The translations under genes were made by a program, and so were the position numbers. The notes beneath the pieces were generated by a model that did no database searches, had not been told where the DNA came from, and worked only from the letters and a program-made list of their open reading frames with translations. From contig NC_007759.1 in assembly GCF_000013405.1 (NCBI RefSeq), positions 3,101,001 through 3,165,000 on the forward strand: 64,000 bases of DNA, read 5' to 3'. Within the stretch, counting starts at the first letter, position 1; each line of letters opens with the position of its first letter. Shown here one piece after another: positions 15,599 through 24,928 of the stretch. The stretch comes from Syntrophus aciditrophicus SB. Its GTDB lineage: Bacteria > Desulfobacterota > Syntrophia > Syntrophales > Syntrophaceae.

Positions 15599-17317
15599 AT
15601 GAAAACATTTGCCGAATTTGAGATTAACACGGATATTATGAAAGGACTTGACGGACTCGGCTTTTCCGTTATGACTCCCGTACAGGAGAAGATTATTCCT
15701 ATTGTTCTGAACCGTCAGACCGACCTTGTTGGTCTCGCACAAACCGGAACGGGGAAAACGGCGGCATTTGGCATCCCCCTGATCCAATTGACTGATACCC
15801 GGCTGAAGCGGACTCAGGCTCTGGTTCTCTGCCCGACTCGGGAGCTTTGCGTTCAGGTGGCCGGCGATCTCAACCTGATGGGTCGATATGTACAGAAATT
15901 AAAGATTGTGCCGGTTTACGGCGGGGCGAGCATCGTCAGCCAGACAGAGGAACTGCGGAAAGGGGCTCAGGTTGTCGTGGCGACCCCGGGGCGTCTGCAT
16001 GATCTGATCCGTCGGGGAGCGGTCGATCTCTCCGGCGTCTCCTGGGTCGTTCTCGATGAAGCAGACGAAATGCTGCAGATGGGTTTCCAGGACGAACTGA
16101 ACGCCATTCTAGCCGTAACCCCGGATTCCAAAAACACCCTGCTTTTTTCAGCAACCATGCCGCGGGAAGTAGCGGCAATCGCTGCCAACTACATGAAGGA
16201 TCCGCTGGAAATCATCGTTGGGCGACGCAATGCCGGAGCGGAAAACGTTGATCACATCTATTATGTCGTTTCAGCCAGGCACCGCTATCAGGCTTTGAGG
16301 CGAATTGCGGATATGAACCCGGAACTCTATGCCATCATTTTCTGCCGGACCCGTCTGGAAACCAGAGAGATCGTCGATAAGTTGATCGAGGATGGCTACA
16401 GCGCCGACGCCCTTCACGGAGATCTCTCCCAGAGCCAGAGAGACCACGTGATGCATAAATTCCGGAGCAGGAACATCCGGATGCTCGTGGCCACCGATGT
16501 CGCGGCCCGGGGCCTGGATGTCAATGATCTGACCCACGTGATCAATTACAGCCTCCCGGAGGAATCTTCCGGCTACACGCACCGGAGCGGCCGTACGGGG
16601 CGTGCGGGAAAGAAGGGAATTTCCATAGCCTTAATCGAAACTCGAGAAAAGCATAAGATTCGAGCAATCGAACGATGCCTTAAAAAGAATTTTGAAGAAG
16701 GCCGTATTCCTTCAGGCCATGAGATCTGTAAACGGCGCCTGCTCAGCCACATGGAAGCCGTTAAAAAGACGGAGATCGATGCGGAACATATTGATCCGTT
16801 TCTGCCCGCTATCTCGAAAACACTGGAAAGCCTGGATCGGGAAGAGCTGATCAAACGGTTCGTATCGATGGAATTCAATCGGTTCCTGGCGTCTTACCGG
16901 AATGCCCCGGACCTGAACACCTTTGAAAAAACCCCTCCGAAAAAAAAGACGCGGGAAGCTGCTGCCGGAAAGCCTTATCGGCTGGCTTCCCGGAAGAAAT
17001 TTACCCCTTTGTTCATTAATGCCGGGAAAAAGGATGGAATCAGTCCGAAACGTCTGATGCGCGATCTTTCGGACGCCGCAGGCATGCCGGACGTCCGGAT
17101 CGGCAGAATTGAAGTCAACAACACCACCTCGCTTCTGGAAGCGGACAGCCGCTTTGCGCCGAAAATATTGCAGGCATTGAAGTCCCTGACGATCAACGGG
17201 CGATATGTTGCCGTCGAGATCGACCGGAAAACCGCCATCCGAAACCGGCCCGAAAATCGGCGTTATGATTCGAGCACGGCGAAGGATAGAAGAAAAGGTC
17301 AGAGCAGACCAGCCTAA
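15599..17317 (+). CDS. DEAD-box ATP-dependent RNA helicase (DeaD/CsdA/DbpA-like)
   Basis: This 572-aa helicase has a Q motif followed by AQTGTGKT (residues 47-54), DEAD at about 152-155, SAT, and the C-terminal RecA motifs ARGLDV and HRSGRTGRAGKKG. Residues about 478-555 form a DbpA/CsdA-type RNA-binding domain (LFINAGKKDGISPKRLMRDL, then VRIGRIEVNNTTSLLEAD), which in the family targets ribosomal or other structured RNA. It probably acts in ribosome assembly or RNA decay at low temperature, matching the upstream cold-shock gene. The stop codon overlaps the pheA stop on the opposite strand by bases 17315-17316. Confidence 0.95.
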   Translation: MKTFAEFEINTDIMKGLDGLGFSVMTPVQEKIIPIVLNRQTDLVGLAQTGTGKTAAFGIPLIQLTDTRLKRTQALVLCPTRELCVQVAGDLNLMGRYVQKLKIVPVYGGASIVSQTEELRKGAQVVVATPGRLHDLIRRGAVDLSGVSWVVLDEADEMLQMGFQDELNAILAVTPDSKNTLLFSATMPREVAAIAANYMKDPLEIIVGRRNAGAENVDHIYYVVSARHRYQALRRIADMNPELYAIIFCRTRLETREIVDKLIEDGYSADALHGDLSQSQRDHVMHKFRSRNIRMLVATDVAARGLDVNDLTHVINYSLPEESSGYTHRSGRTGRAGKKGISIALIETREKHKIRAIERCLKKNFEEGRIPSGHEICKRRLLSHMEAVKKTEIDAEHIDPFLPAISKTLESLDREELIKRFVSMEFNRFLASYRNAPDLNTFEKTPPKKKTREAAAGKPYRLASRKKFTPLFINAGKKDGISPKRLMRDLSDAAGMPDVRIGRIEVNNTTSLLEADSRFAPKILQALKSLTINGRYVAVEIDRKTAIRNRPENRRYDSSTAKDRRKGQSRPA

Positions 17318-18378
17318 CGAACGGTCGGTGACTCGGGGTAGAAACCCAGTATTCTGAAAAACGGCGTCTTCTCCCTGATTTTCTCCAGCGCCTGCTGTAC
17401 GACAGGATCATCCTCTCTTCCCAGAAAATCCAGAAGAAAAGCGTAGGCGCCGGGATTTCTGCGGATCGGCCGGGATTCGATTCTCGTTAGATTGATTTCA
17501 TTTTCAGCAAAGACATGCAGGACTTCGAAGAGCGCTCCGGCCCGGTGCTCTGTGGAAAAAACCAGGGAACATTTATTCCCTGCTACAGGGCTGGAATTCC
17601 GGGAAATCAGCAGAAACCGGGTAAAATTATCCGTATTGTCTCCGATGTCTTCTTTAACAATATCGAGGCCATACAGCTCAGCGGCGATCGGACTGGCAAT
17701 GACCGCGGTGGAACTCGGCCTTTCCTGAGCCAGCCACCGGGCCGCACCGGCCGTATCATAAAAGGGGCGAGGCTCCAGTTTGTTCCGGGACAGAAAACTG
17801 CGACATTGCGCCAAGGCCTGAGGATGGGAATAAACGACCTTGATATCCCGGTAGTCTCCCCCGGGAAGGACCAGCAGGCACTGACGCACGGGAATCCTGA
17901 TTTCTCCGATAATTTTCAGATCCGTATCCACAAGAATGTCGTTGACTTCCGTCACCGCGCCCTCAAGGGAATTCTCCACGGGGACCATTCCCATGTCCAG
18001 TTCCCGATCCCGCACGCCTTCAAAAACATGGGCAAACTCCACACAGGGAATCGGGATCATATCATCGGCGTAGCTGCGGATCGCCAGCTCCCCCCAGGCG
18101 CCATGCTCACCTTGAAAGCCCACGAGCTTCAGATTCCTTTCCTGCAGGGCCTTGCTTTCCGTCAGAATCGATTCGTACAGCGTCGTGATGAATTCCGGGC
18201 GGATCAGTCCCCTGGCCTGGGCAAGCAGTTGCCTTAACACCTGCTCTTCGCGGGCCTTGTCCAAAATGACCTCTTTCAGCTTGCCGGCTCGCAGGACGTA
18301 TTCCATGCGCTGATTGATGAGCTTTACCAGCTGCATATCCGTTTGATCGATCTTTTCCCGAATTTCACCTAAGTTCAT
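17314..18378 (-). CDS. pheA: Chorismate mutase / prephenate dehydratase (P-protein)
   Basis: This 354-aa bifunctional enzyme makes phenylpyruvate from chorismate. It contains an N-terminal AroQ chorismate mutase (about residues 1-90, [18 protein letters not shown]), a prephenate dehydratase domain starting [13 protein letters not shown] and containing the catalytic NFTRF, and a C-terminal ACT domain with ALFEVLHVF and ESRPIRR. The ACT motifs (GALF-like and ESRP) indicate allosteric inhibition by phenylalanine. Its start overlaps the end of the DAHP synthase gene by 14 bases, so aroF-pheA are co-translated. The stop overlaps that of the convergent helicase gene. Confidence 0.96.
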   Translation of the reverse strand: MNLGEIREKIDQTDMQLVKLINQRMEYVLRAGKLKEVILDKAREEQVLRQLLAQARGLIRPEFITTLYESILTESKALQERNLKLVGFQGEHGAWGELAIRSYADDMIPIPCVEFAHVFEGVRDRELDMGMVPVENSLEGAVTEVNDILVDTDLKIIGEIRIPVRQCLLVLPGGDYRDIKVVYSHPQALAQCRSFLSRNKLEPRPFYDTAGAARWLAQERPSSTAVIASPIAAELYGLDIVKEDIGDNTDNFTRFLLISRNSSPVAGNKCSLVFSTEHRAGALFEVLHVFAENEINLTRIESRPIRRNPGAYAFLLDFLGREDDPVVQQALEKIREKTPFFRILGFYPESPTVR

Positions 18379-19189
18379 TTTTCATCTCCTTCATATAGCG
18401 TTCCAGAAGTCGAACTTCTTTCGCAATTTCTTCAAACTGGCTGTGGGTCAGAGCCTGATCCTTGTCACTCAACGCTTCGGCCGGATTTCGATGCACTTCC
18501 AAGGTAATGCCGTCGGCGCCGGCAGCAACGGAGGCCAGAGTCATGGGTTTGATCAGGCTGACTTTTCCGGTGCCGTGGGTGGGGTCCGTGATTACCGGCA
18601 GATGGCTGATTTCCTTGACTGCTGGAACGGCGCTCAAATCCAGAGTATTTCGGGTATAGGTTTCGAAGGAGCGGATGCCTCTTTCACAGAGCACGACCTG
18701 GGGATTTCCCTCATTCATGATGTATTCAGCGCAGTTGAGCCATTCCTCCAGTGTTGAGTACATGCCCCGCTTCAGCAGCACCGGTCTCTGGCATTTACCG
18801 ACTTCCTTCAGCAGGGAAAAGTTCTGCATGTTTCTGGCGCCAATCTGCAGCATATGGGCAAATTCGGCAATCCAGGAGACATCCCGTGTATCCAGCACTT
18901 CCGTAATGACCGGCAGTCCGGCTTCTTCCCCCGCTCTGGCGAGATATTTCAGCCCCTGCAGCCCCAACCCCTGAAACGCGTAGGGTGAAGTCCTGGGTTT
19001 GAAGGCGCCGCCGCGGAGGATGTCGGCGCCGGCTTCCTTAACCGCCCAAGCCGTCTCGAGGATCTGATCCTCACTCTCCACACTGCACGGACCGGCGATG
19101 ATTACCAGCCCCTCGCCGAAAATGGCATTTCCCACCTGAATTTTGGTTCGTTCCTTTCCGATTCCGGCTACTAATTTCAAATTATCCAT
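18365..19189 (-). CDS. aroF: 3-deoxy-7-phosphoheptulonate synthase, type I-beta
   Basis: This 274-aa enzyme condenses PEP and erythrose 4-phosphate to DAHP, the first shikimate-pathway step. Motifs of the KDO8P-synthase-like I-beta group are clear: [43 protein letters not shown] and DPTHGTG. It lacks a fused regulatory domain; control may come through the downstream chorismate mutase partner. The ATG at 19189 is preferred because AAGGGG lies just upstream; an ATG at 19204 would place that Shine-Dalgarno inside the gene. It is co-translated with pheA, giving a small phenylalanine-branch operon. Confidence 0.95.
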   Translation of the reverse strand: MDNLKLVAGIGKERTKIQVGNAIFGEGLVIIAGPCSVESEDQILETAWAVKEAGADILRGGAFKPRTSPYAFQGLGLQGLKYLARAGEEAGLPVITEVLDTRDVSWIAEFAHMLQIGARNMQNFSLLKEVGKCQRPVLLKRGMYSTLEEWLNCAEYIMNEGNPQVVLCERGIRSFETYTRNTLDLSAVPAVKEISHLPVITDPTHGTGKVSLIKPMTLASVAAGADGITLEVHRNPAEALSDKDQALTHSQFEEIAKEVRLLERYMKEMKNELR

Positions 19190-19199
19190 TTTTTTCCCC

Positions 19200-19228
19200 T
19201 TCATTCAGGATCATCAGGCCTGAATGAA
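19200..19228 (-). promoter_or_regulatory. Hairpin immediately upstream of the aroF ribosome-binding site
   Basis: A perfect 10-bp inverted repeat (TTCATTCAGG at 19200-19209 and CCTGAATGAA at 19219-19228) has a 9-base loop. On the - strand it ends directly against the AAGGGG Shine-Dalgarno of aroF. It is followed by no T-run, so it is a poor terminator for the upstream TPR gene. It may be an operator or RNA structure controlling aroF-pheA. Confidence 0.5.
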
Positions 19229-19258
19229 AATAATTTATGAAATGACTCAGGAAAATAC

Positions 19259-19738
19259 TCAGAATTTTCTCTTCTCCCTGATCTTTTGATAAGTGTCAAG
19301 ATATTCCTGCGTTTTTTCAATGGAAAGGGCTTTTTCAATCAGTCTTTCCGATTCTTCGTCTTTCCCCTGCTCATAGAGGAGCAAGGCGAGATTGTTCAGA
19401 ATACGGGCATTGTTTTCATCCCGGGAGAGGGCTTTCCGGAAACAATCTTCGGCTTCCCGGTAATTCCCCTTTTTATAGGAGACGTTCCCCAGATTGAAAT
19501 ACGGAACGGCCCAGTCCTTCTTTTTTTTGATCGCCCTGCGATATTCCCGCTCGGCGGATTCGAGCTTTCCCTTCTGTTCGTAAATGACTCCCAGATCGTT
19601 GTGCTCTTCAGCGGAGAGCGGATCATCGATGATGGCGATGCGGGGCAGCGTGCAGGAAACAATAAAAAGGATAATGGGCAGAATCAGGAGCCGCCGGAAG
19701 GATAGATCAGAAGAAATGTTTTTCCTGCCTTTTTCCAT
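19259..19738 (-). CDS. TPR-repeat lipoprotein
   Basis: This 159-aa protein has an N-terminal lipoprotein signal (RRLLILPIILFIVSC, lipid Cys near residue 29) followed by tetratricopeptide repeats. The repeats include HNDLGVIYEQKGKLESAEREYRRAIKK, PYFNLGNVSYKKGNYREAEDCFRKAL and ILNNLALLLYEQGKDEESERLIEKAL. It should be anchored in the periplasmic leaflet of a membrane and mediate protein contacts. The gene overlaps the end of the C39 peptidase gene by 55 bases in a different frame. In many bacteria the PA2778 family fuses a C39 domain and TPRs in one chain; here they are separate proteins, each with its own export signal. Confidence 0.85.
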   Translation of the reverse strand: MEKGRKNISSDLSFRRLLILPIILFIVSCTLPRIAIIDDPLSAEEHNDLGVIYEQKGKLESAEREYRRAIKKKKDWAVPYFNLGNVSYKKGNYREAEDCFRKALSRDENNARILNNLALLLYEQGKDEESERLIEKALSIEKTQEYLDTYQKIREKRKF

Positions 19739-20199
19739 ATTTTTTCAAATTGCGGATAGGAGTGCGAAGCTGAGGGTTTGTAACCGGTGTGCGCGATAAA
19801 TCCGCTATCCGTATAACCGATGAGAACCAGATAATGAAACCGTGGCAGCCAGAGAACCCCTGCATCGACGAGGACGATGACCGGCCTGCCCTGCTCGAGA
19901 AAGCCCTTCAGTTCATCAGGGGTTCCCGTATTGAGAAGGGTGGCAAAGCCCTTCTCCCGGGCAAAATTCTCCAAGTCGGTAATCAATGCCCCCTGCAGCT
20001 TCTCCGAATAAATGGAACGCCCGATGGTCTGCTGGTTGATGAGTTTACCATGGAAAGTCATGACTGCAGCCAGCGAAGCGGGACCGCAGTATCGGGATTC
20101 CTGTCGGACGAAAGGCACTCCCTGGATTTCAAGAGCATAACCGGAAACGGACGTGCACAGGGCAAGAACGCCGATGAAAATTTTCAGACAGCGGTTCAC
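19684..20199 (-). CDS. C39-like cysteine peptidase, PA2778 family
   Basis: This 171-aa exported protein has a signal peptide (about residues 1-22) and a papain-like C39 fold. The catalytic Cys is in RYCGPASLAAV (C38) and the His in RFHYLVLIGY (H122). It resembles the PA2778-type peptidases, whose substrates are unknown, and lacks the ABC transporter of bacteriocin-processing C39 enzymes. The third catalytic residue is not obvious. Its ATG overlaps the PA2779-like stop (20196-20199), and it overlaps the TPR lipoprotein gene, so the three are one translationally coupled operon. Confidence 0.82.
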   Translation of the reverse strand: MNRCLKIFIGVLALCTSVSGYALEIQGVPFVRQESRYCGPASLAAVMTFHGKLINQQTIGRSIYSEKLQGALITDLENFAREKGFATLLNTGTPDELKGFLEQGRPVIVLVDAGVLWLPRFHYLVLIGYTDSGFIAHTGYKPSASHSYPQFEKIWKKAGKTFLLIYPSGGS

Positions 20200-20603
20200 C
20201 TGATAATGATCTCTTTATTCAAGAGCTTGAGGATCACAATAACCAGCAGAATGATGACGAGGACGCCGATGACCACGCCGATGCCGTCTCCTCCCTTTAG
20301 AACCTGATCCGAGGCCTGAGCAAGCATATGGACCTGACGGTCGGTCATCTGCTGTAATTTCGCCCGGACTTCCTCGGAAGAAAGGCCGTACGCCTGCAGT
20401 TTTTCCTGGACAATTCTGTTTTCAAGGCAGCGCTGAATCTTGTCAATCTCCGCCTGCTGGAAAACGATTGCCGCCGTCTCCTGTGAAGACGCCTGCGAAG
20501 GCATCATGGCTGCCGTTGCCGGAAAGGCGACAAGCCAGGACAGGAGCAAAGCGGTCAGGGTGGCCAGTACGGGGTGCCGGAATCTGTTAATCATGATTTT
20601 CAC
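20196..20603 (-). CDS. PA2779 family small membrane protein
   Basis: This 135-aa protein begins with a signal-like hydrophobic segment (about residues 12-32, ending near PATAAM). A helical middle region follows (IDKIQRCLENRIVQEKLQAYGLSSEEVRAKLQQMTDRQVHMLAQ), and a C-terminal transmembrane helix (GIGVVIGVLVIILLVIVILKLL) ends in a short basic tail. This is the layout of the PA2779 family, almost always encoded next to PA2778-type C39 peptidases. It is plausibly the substrate or membrane partner of the peptidase; both ideas are inference. It is the first gene of the operon. Confidence 0.82.
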   Translation of the reverse strand: MKIMINRFRHPVLATLTALLLSWLVAFPATAAMMPSQASSQETAAIVFQQAEIDKIQRCLENRIVQEKLQAYGLSSEEVRAKLQQMTDRQVHMLAQASDQVLKGGDGIGVVIGVLVIILLVIVILKLLNKEIIIR

Positions 20604-20991
20604 CTCGGTTTTTAAATTTCAAATCGTGACGATAAACCAGATGTCTTTTCGGCATCTGACAAGCGAGGGAAGATATCATGTTTGCTGACTGTCCACAACG
20701 GAAAAATACAATATAATACTGCTGAAATCGAAGGAGGGAAAAGAATCGATACGCGCTTTTTAAACGACAACCCGGAATCTCTATTTCCCAGAATGAATTC
20801 CCCCGAGTCCGCCGGAATAACCTGCCTGTTCCGGCAAACCTCCCACAGCCGACGATGAACAGAAGAAATTCTCGGCAGAGTCCCTTTGTGGGAACGGGCA
20901 GAAAGGGGCGCTAATTACTACTCTTTATGTTCAAAGTGGACCAATTAAATTGACTCAGGAAAATTTCGTTCAGGTTTGCCAATCGCTCCAT
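20604..20991. other. Intergenic region upstream of the PA2779 operon
   Basis: These 388 bases hold no ORF with a plausible start. They should include the promoter of the - strand PA2779 operon and the 3' end of the small secreted protein gene. A 14-base word at 20951-20964 recurs at 19243-19256; this is judged to be chance. Confidence 0.4.
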
Positions 20992-21447
20992 TTATTTGTT
21001 GTGCCCTTTTCCCTTGCCTTTGCCTTTTCCTTTCACTGGGGCGCTGTCTCCCGGTTTCCCCGTCAGGGAAAAATCACCCCTCTTGAGGGCATGGAATTCC
21101 GGTGAACCTGGCTTGATTCCCAGCTCTTTCGCAATGACACCCCATCCTTTCCCCCGGTTTACATGATAGGCCTGCACGGCATCCCGGTAGGGCCTGTGGG
21201 CCATCTTCCCGAGCTGGAAGCACAGAAAGGCATCGGCGGGCGTCTGGACCGTTCCGATGACTGCCTGTACCTGGGACAGCGGGACGCCGAACTGGGCGCT
21301 CACTCTTGCCGAAAAATCGTCCATGTCCGCCCTGGCCTGAACATTCAGATTGTTGATAAACACGTCCAATCCTCCGCCGGCCATCACCGGGGCACTACTG
21401 AAGAGAAGAAGCATCATGACCGCAAGCAGTCGTGTCAGTTTTCTCAT
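20992..21447 (-). CDS. Small secreted protein with Gly-Lys repeat tail
   Basis: This 151-aa protein of unknown function has a clear signal peptide (MRKLTRLLAVMMLLLFSSAPVMA). The ATG at 21447 is chosen over 21525 because the signal begins there and AAGGGCTGCC precedes it. The mature part has a helical segment (FSARVSAQFGVPLSQVQAVIGTVQTPADAFLCFQLGKMAH) and a conserved-looking GKGWGVIAKELGIKPGSPEFHALKRG element. It ends in a basic run of alternating Gly and Lys residues (PVKGKGKGKGKGHNK). The tail could bind polyanions such as nucleic acid or lipopolysaccharide, but this is speculation. It is not in an operon with the ATPase genes. Confidence 0.75.
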   Translation of the reverse strand: MRKLTRLLAVMMLLLFSSAPVMAGGGLDVFINNLNVQARADMDDFSARVSAQFGVPLSQVQAVIGTVQTPADAFLCFQLGKMAHRPYRDAVQAYHVNRGKGWGVIAKELGIKPGSPEFHALKRGDFSLTGKPGDSAPVKGKGKGKGKGHNK

Positions 21448-21651
21448 GGCAGCCCTTTCTTTAAACAACAAGATGCAATTTCGGGAAATATAAAGCAGAA
21501 GATGCTCAGGCGTCAAGGAGCTCATTCAGGGGCCACCCCCCCGACAGGAGAACGCACTTTTCAGGATCATTGTCTGTACTGACATTGTAACGTTTATGAC
21601 AGTTTACCCGTCAGCCAAAAATGGCGCAGAATCTCGTTTCGTTTCCCTTGG

Positions 21652-22558
21652 TCATTCCCTCCTTGAATTCGGCTCTTTCTCTCTCAGGGCTTCAAAACCG
21701 GACAGGATATCGAGAAGTTCTTCGGTGATGGTCGTTTGCCGCTCGCGATGAAACAGGGTGTTCAATTCTTCGAGACGATCCCCGATATTTTTTTCCGCAC
21801 TCTGCATTGCGCCCAGTCGGCCGGCATTTTCACTGGCCGAGGATTCGGCGACGGCCCGGTAAAGAGAAACGAAGAGATACTCTCTCAACAGTGCGGCAAA
21901 CAGGTCATCCCAATCCATCCGGTAGATGGGCAGGGTACGGGATAGCCACGGCCGGCTTTGAATTTCCCGAAGCCACAGGGTGTCTATCGGCAACAGGAGC
22001 TGGGTGGAAGGGCGATAAGAAGAACCGGACAGATATTCAGGATAAAAGAGAAAAACGGTATCGATCGAAAGGTGGAAACGCCACTCTTCCAGGATCATGA
22101 GCATTTCCTGAACCCGTACGGTAATGCCGGCAACGGAACTTGGGGAAGAAAGGTTTTCGAATGTCTTCTGCCCCTCATCTTCCAGATGACCCTGCAGACG
22201 CATTCCGATGGTCAAAACAGTTCGGTTTTCCGGGCTGATCCCTGATTCCTCCATGCGTTTCAGGGCATGAGAAGCCATCAGGCCGTTCAATGGACCGCAC
22301 AATCCCTGATCCGACCCGAAGATGATGGCGCCGAGACGGGTTCAAGGACTTCGGCTTCCGGAACTGCAGGTCGATGTCCCGGTCTTTCAGAACGATCTGC
22401 AGCCCCATCTCCAGAGTTTTTTTATACTCATTCAGCGATTCCAAAGCCCTCTGATACTGCCGGATGCTGACAGCGGCCAGAGATTTCATGGTTCTGACGA
22501 CGGACTGCAGGTCTTCCGTAGTCGATATTTTCCGCTTCAAAGCCTCATGAGTCTGCAT
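21652..22558 (-). pseudogene. atpG: N-ATPase gamma subunit, frameshifted
   Basis: The gamma subunit is the rotor stalk of F-type ATPases. The first 75 residues ([32 protein letters not shown]) are in the frame starting at 22558. The rest (GAIIFGSDQGLCGPLNGLMASHAL through the C-terminal helix ILSGFEALREKEPNSRRE) is in another frame ending at 21652. The break is near 22328-22340 and needs one extra base (or two missing). Only a shortened N-terminal protein with an out-of-frame tail can be made as written. The start overlaps atpA by 14 bases, and it is the last gene of the N-ATPase operon. Confidence 0.87.
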
Positions 22559-24104
22559 TCCGATGCCTCTCCGGCTCTGCGGCCACTGCAGACCTGGCCG
22601 CATCCAGCAGGGTTTTGCGGTCATGAACGGTCAATGGTTCACCCTTTTTAATCCGGTCGCACAGATCGGACAACTGCACGTGAACCGCCTCCTGGATTCG
22701 TTTTTCCGCCGCACCGATGTTTTCCAGAGAAATCCCATCCAGCGCCCCGGACGTCACGGAAAGCAGCGCGGCAATCTGGTCCGCCACACACAGGGGGTTG
22801 TACTGCTTCTGCTTGAGAATTTCCCGGACGCGCCGTCCCCGTTCCAGTTTGCGCCGGGTCTCCTCATCGAGCCGGGTTCCAAAGCGGGAGAAGGTTTCCA
22901 GCTCTTCAAACTGCGAGTAAGACAGCCGGAGATCCCCGGCAACCGTTCGGTAGGCGGGCAGTTGGGTCTTGCCGCCCACTCGGGAAACGGATTTGCCGAC
23001 ATCGATGGCCGGCAGAATTCCCTTTTGAAAGAGTCGGGAGGAAAGGTAAATCTGGCCGTCCGTGATGGAAATGAGATTGGTGGGGATATAAGCGGAAATG
23101 TCCTGCGCCTCGGTTTCGATAATCGGGATCGCGGTCAGTGAACCACCGCCCAGCTCCTCCCTCAGATGCGTGGCGCGTTCCAGCATCCGGGCATGGATGT
23201 AAAAGATATCCCCGGGATAGGCCTCGCGCCCCGGGGGACGGCGCAGCAGCAGGGACAATTCCCGATAAGCCCGGGCATGGCGCGTCAGGTCATCATAAAT
23301 GACGAGGACATCCTTCCCCCGTTTCATGAAATATTCCCCCATCGAAGTCGCCGCGTAAGGGGCGATGTATTGCAATCCCGGCGGATCTTCGCCGGCAGCC
23401 ACCACGATAATGCAGTAGGGCAGAGTCCGAAAACTTTCCAGAACGGAGACCACCCTGGCTGTGTCGGCACTCTGCTTGCCAATCGCGCAGTAAATACAGA
23501 TTACGTTTTTATCGTGCTGGTTGATGATCGTATCCAGGATAATGGCGGTCTTTCCCGTCTGGCGGTCGCCCAGGATCAATTCCCGCTGACCCCGGCCGAT
23601 GGCGATCAGAGAATCGATGACCTTGATTCCGGTCTGCAGGGGAACGGAAACCGGGGCTCGGTCCATGACGGCCGGCGCTTCCCGTTCCAGCGGCAGTCTT
23701 CGGGCGGCGGCAACCTCGCCGCGATTGTCCAGTGGCCTGCCCATGGGATCCAGAACCCGCCCCAGCAGGGCCTCCCCCACAGGGACATCCAGCACCCGCC
23801 CCGTTCGCCGGACCGCAGAGCCAGCGGAAATGTCTTCAGTATGGTCCAGTGTGATAATACCGATTTCGTCCAGGTCAACGTTGAAAACCAGGCCAAGCAG
23901 GTTTCCCGGAAAGACGACGAGTTCCTCCGAACGAACATGGGGAAGGCCCGAGGCCCGGACAATACCCTGGCCGACGAAACTGACCGTGCCGACTTCTTTT
24001 TCCTGCAAACGGGCGTTCTGTCCAGACAGAACGGCATCCAGGGTTGAAAAGGTCTGCTCCAGAAAGGACTTCAATTCACGGCCGGAAGGCATATCCCTGT
24101 TCAT
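22545..24104 (-). CDS. atpA: N-ATPase alpha subunit
   Basis: This 519-aa alpha subunit of the F1 hexamer is intact. Walker A is GDRQTGKT (residues 179-186), preceded by the beta-barrel N domain ([21 protein letters not shown]). The family segments [43 protein letters not shown] and [34 protein letters not shown] are all present. Alpha subunits carry non-catalytic nucleotide sites. It overlaps atpF by 4 bases and atpG by 14. Its position and the absence of a delta gene match the N-ATPase order. Intact alpha beside broken beta and gamma suggests recent inactivation or sequence errors. Confidence 0.96.
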   Translation of the reverse strand: MNRDMPSGRELKSFLEQTFSTLDAVLSGQNARLQEKEVGTVSFVGQGIVRASGLPHVRSEELVVFPGNLLGLVFNVDLDEIGIITLDHTEDISAGSAVRRTGRVLDVPVGEALLGRVLDPMGRPLDNRGEVAAARRLPLEREAPAVMDRAPVSVPLQTGIKVIDSLIAIGRGQRELILGDRQTGKTAIILDTIINQHDKNVICIYCAIGKQSADTARVVSVLESFRTLPYCIIVVAAGEDPPGLQYIAPYAATSMGEYFMKRGKDVLVIYDDLTRHARAYRELSLLLRRPPGREAYPGDIFYIHARMLERATHLREELGGGSLTAIPIIETEAQDISAYIPTNLISITDGQIYLSSRLFQKGILPAIDVGKSVSRVGGKTQLPAYRTVAGDLRLSYSQFEELETFSRFGTRLDEETRRKLERGRRVREILKQKQYNPLCVADQIAALLSVTSGALDGISLENIGAAEKRIQEAVHVQLSDLCDRIKKGEPLTVHDRKTLLDAARSAVAAEPERHRNADS

Positions 24105-24925
24105 GGCCTTTGCTCCTCTGAAGGCATGACGCTTTCTCCTGATGGTTTGGGAAGGGTCTGTCGAACTTCTTCATGCAACACCCGATCAAAATCCTGTTCG
24201 AGATGTTCGAGATAATCGCTGATGCTCCAGGCAATCCTGTGGCCCGAAGCCAGAAATTCGATGCCGCCGATCAGATCGGAACTTTCCTGATACCGAATAA
24301 CCGCATCCGGTTTCCCCAAAAGATCCCTGACCGTGTCGGTAAGGCGTTGCCGGTCTTCCGGGAAAAGGGCAAAAGCGCTCTGGACGATTGCCCCTTCTTC
24401 TGAATCTTCCAGGGCGCTGCATATTTTTTCCCTTTCAGCCGGGTCCAGAGAATGAATTCGATCGATCAGAACATCGACCATTTTTGATTCGATGGCCGTG
24501 TCCGCCAGATCATCGAGAATCTTACGGGCAATAGCAAAAACCTGTTTCCCGGTTCGCTGACGGAGATGCTCCAGAAAGGCGGCCTTTTCCTGGAGAACAG
24601 TTTCAATCCAGCGCCGCCGAATCGCATCGACTTCTTCCCGGGCCGAATCCATCCATTCCTTCTGCCGGTGATTCACCACCTCCCGGGCCTGATTCAGCAT
24701 CTTCTCCTCCTGCCCCTGAAGGAACGAATTTTTTTCCTCATAAACCCTGGCTGCTTCCTCCGCTTCTCTCTTCAGCCGTTCCGCTTCATCAAACCGGGCG
24801 GCAATCTTTGCCTCCCGCTCGTTCATCGCCTGGATAATCCGGGTATAGAGGAACCGTTTGAGCAGATAGATGAGAATCAGAAAGTTCACCAGTTGTGCCA
24901 ACAGGACAAACCAGTCGATATGCAT
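24101..24925 (-). CDS. atpF: N-ATPase b subunit with delta-like C-terminal region
   Basis: This 274-aa peripheral-stalk subunit has one N-terminal membrane helix (about residues 4-24, [21 protein letters not shown]). A long charged coiled coil follows (about 30-130). The C-terminal region of about 120 residues ([20 protein letters not shown] to [27 protein letters not shown]) resembles the end of F1 delta. Normal b subunits are about 156 aa. N-ATPase operons lack a separate delta gene, and the extension probably supplies its function. It overlaps atpA by 4 bases and follows atpE by 3. Confidence 0.93.
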   Translation of the reverse strand: MHIDWFVLLAQLVNFLILIYLLKRFLYTRIIQAMNEREAKIAARFDEAERLKREAEEAARVYEEKNSFLQGQEEKMLNQAREVVNHRQKEWMDSAREEVDAIRRRWIETVLQEKAAFLEHLRQRTGKQVFAIARKILDDLADTAIESKMVDVLIDRIHSLDPAEREKICSALEDSEEGAIVQSAFALFPEDRQRLTDTVRDLLGKPDAVIRYQESSDLIGGIEFLASGHRIAWSISDYLEHLEQDFDRVLHEEVRQTLPKPSGESVMPSEEQRP

Positions 24926-24928
24926 GGC

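Noticed and set aside
19243-20964. 14-base direct repeat (TGACTCAGGAAAAT) at 19243-19256 and 20951-20964 flanking the C39 operon, considered as an attachment-site scar
   Set aside because: Several 14-base repeats are expected by chance in 64 kb, and there is no integrase, tRNA or composition break.
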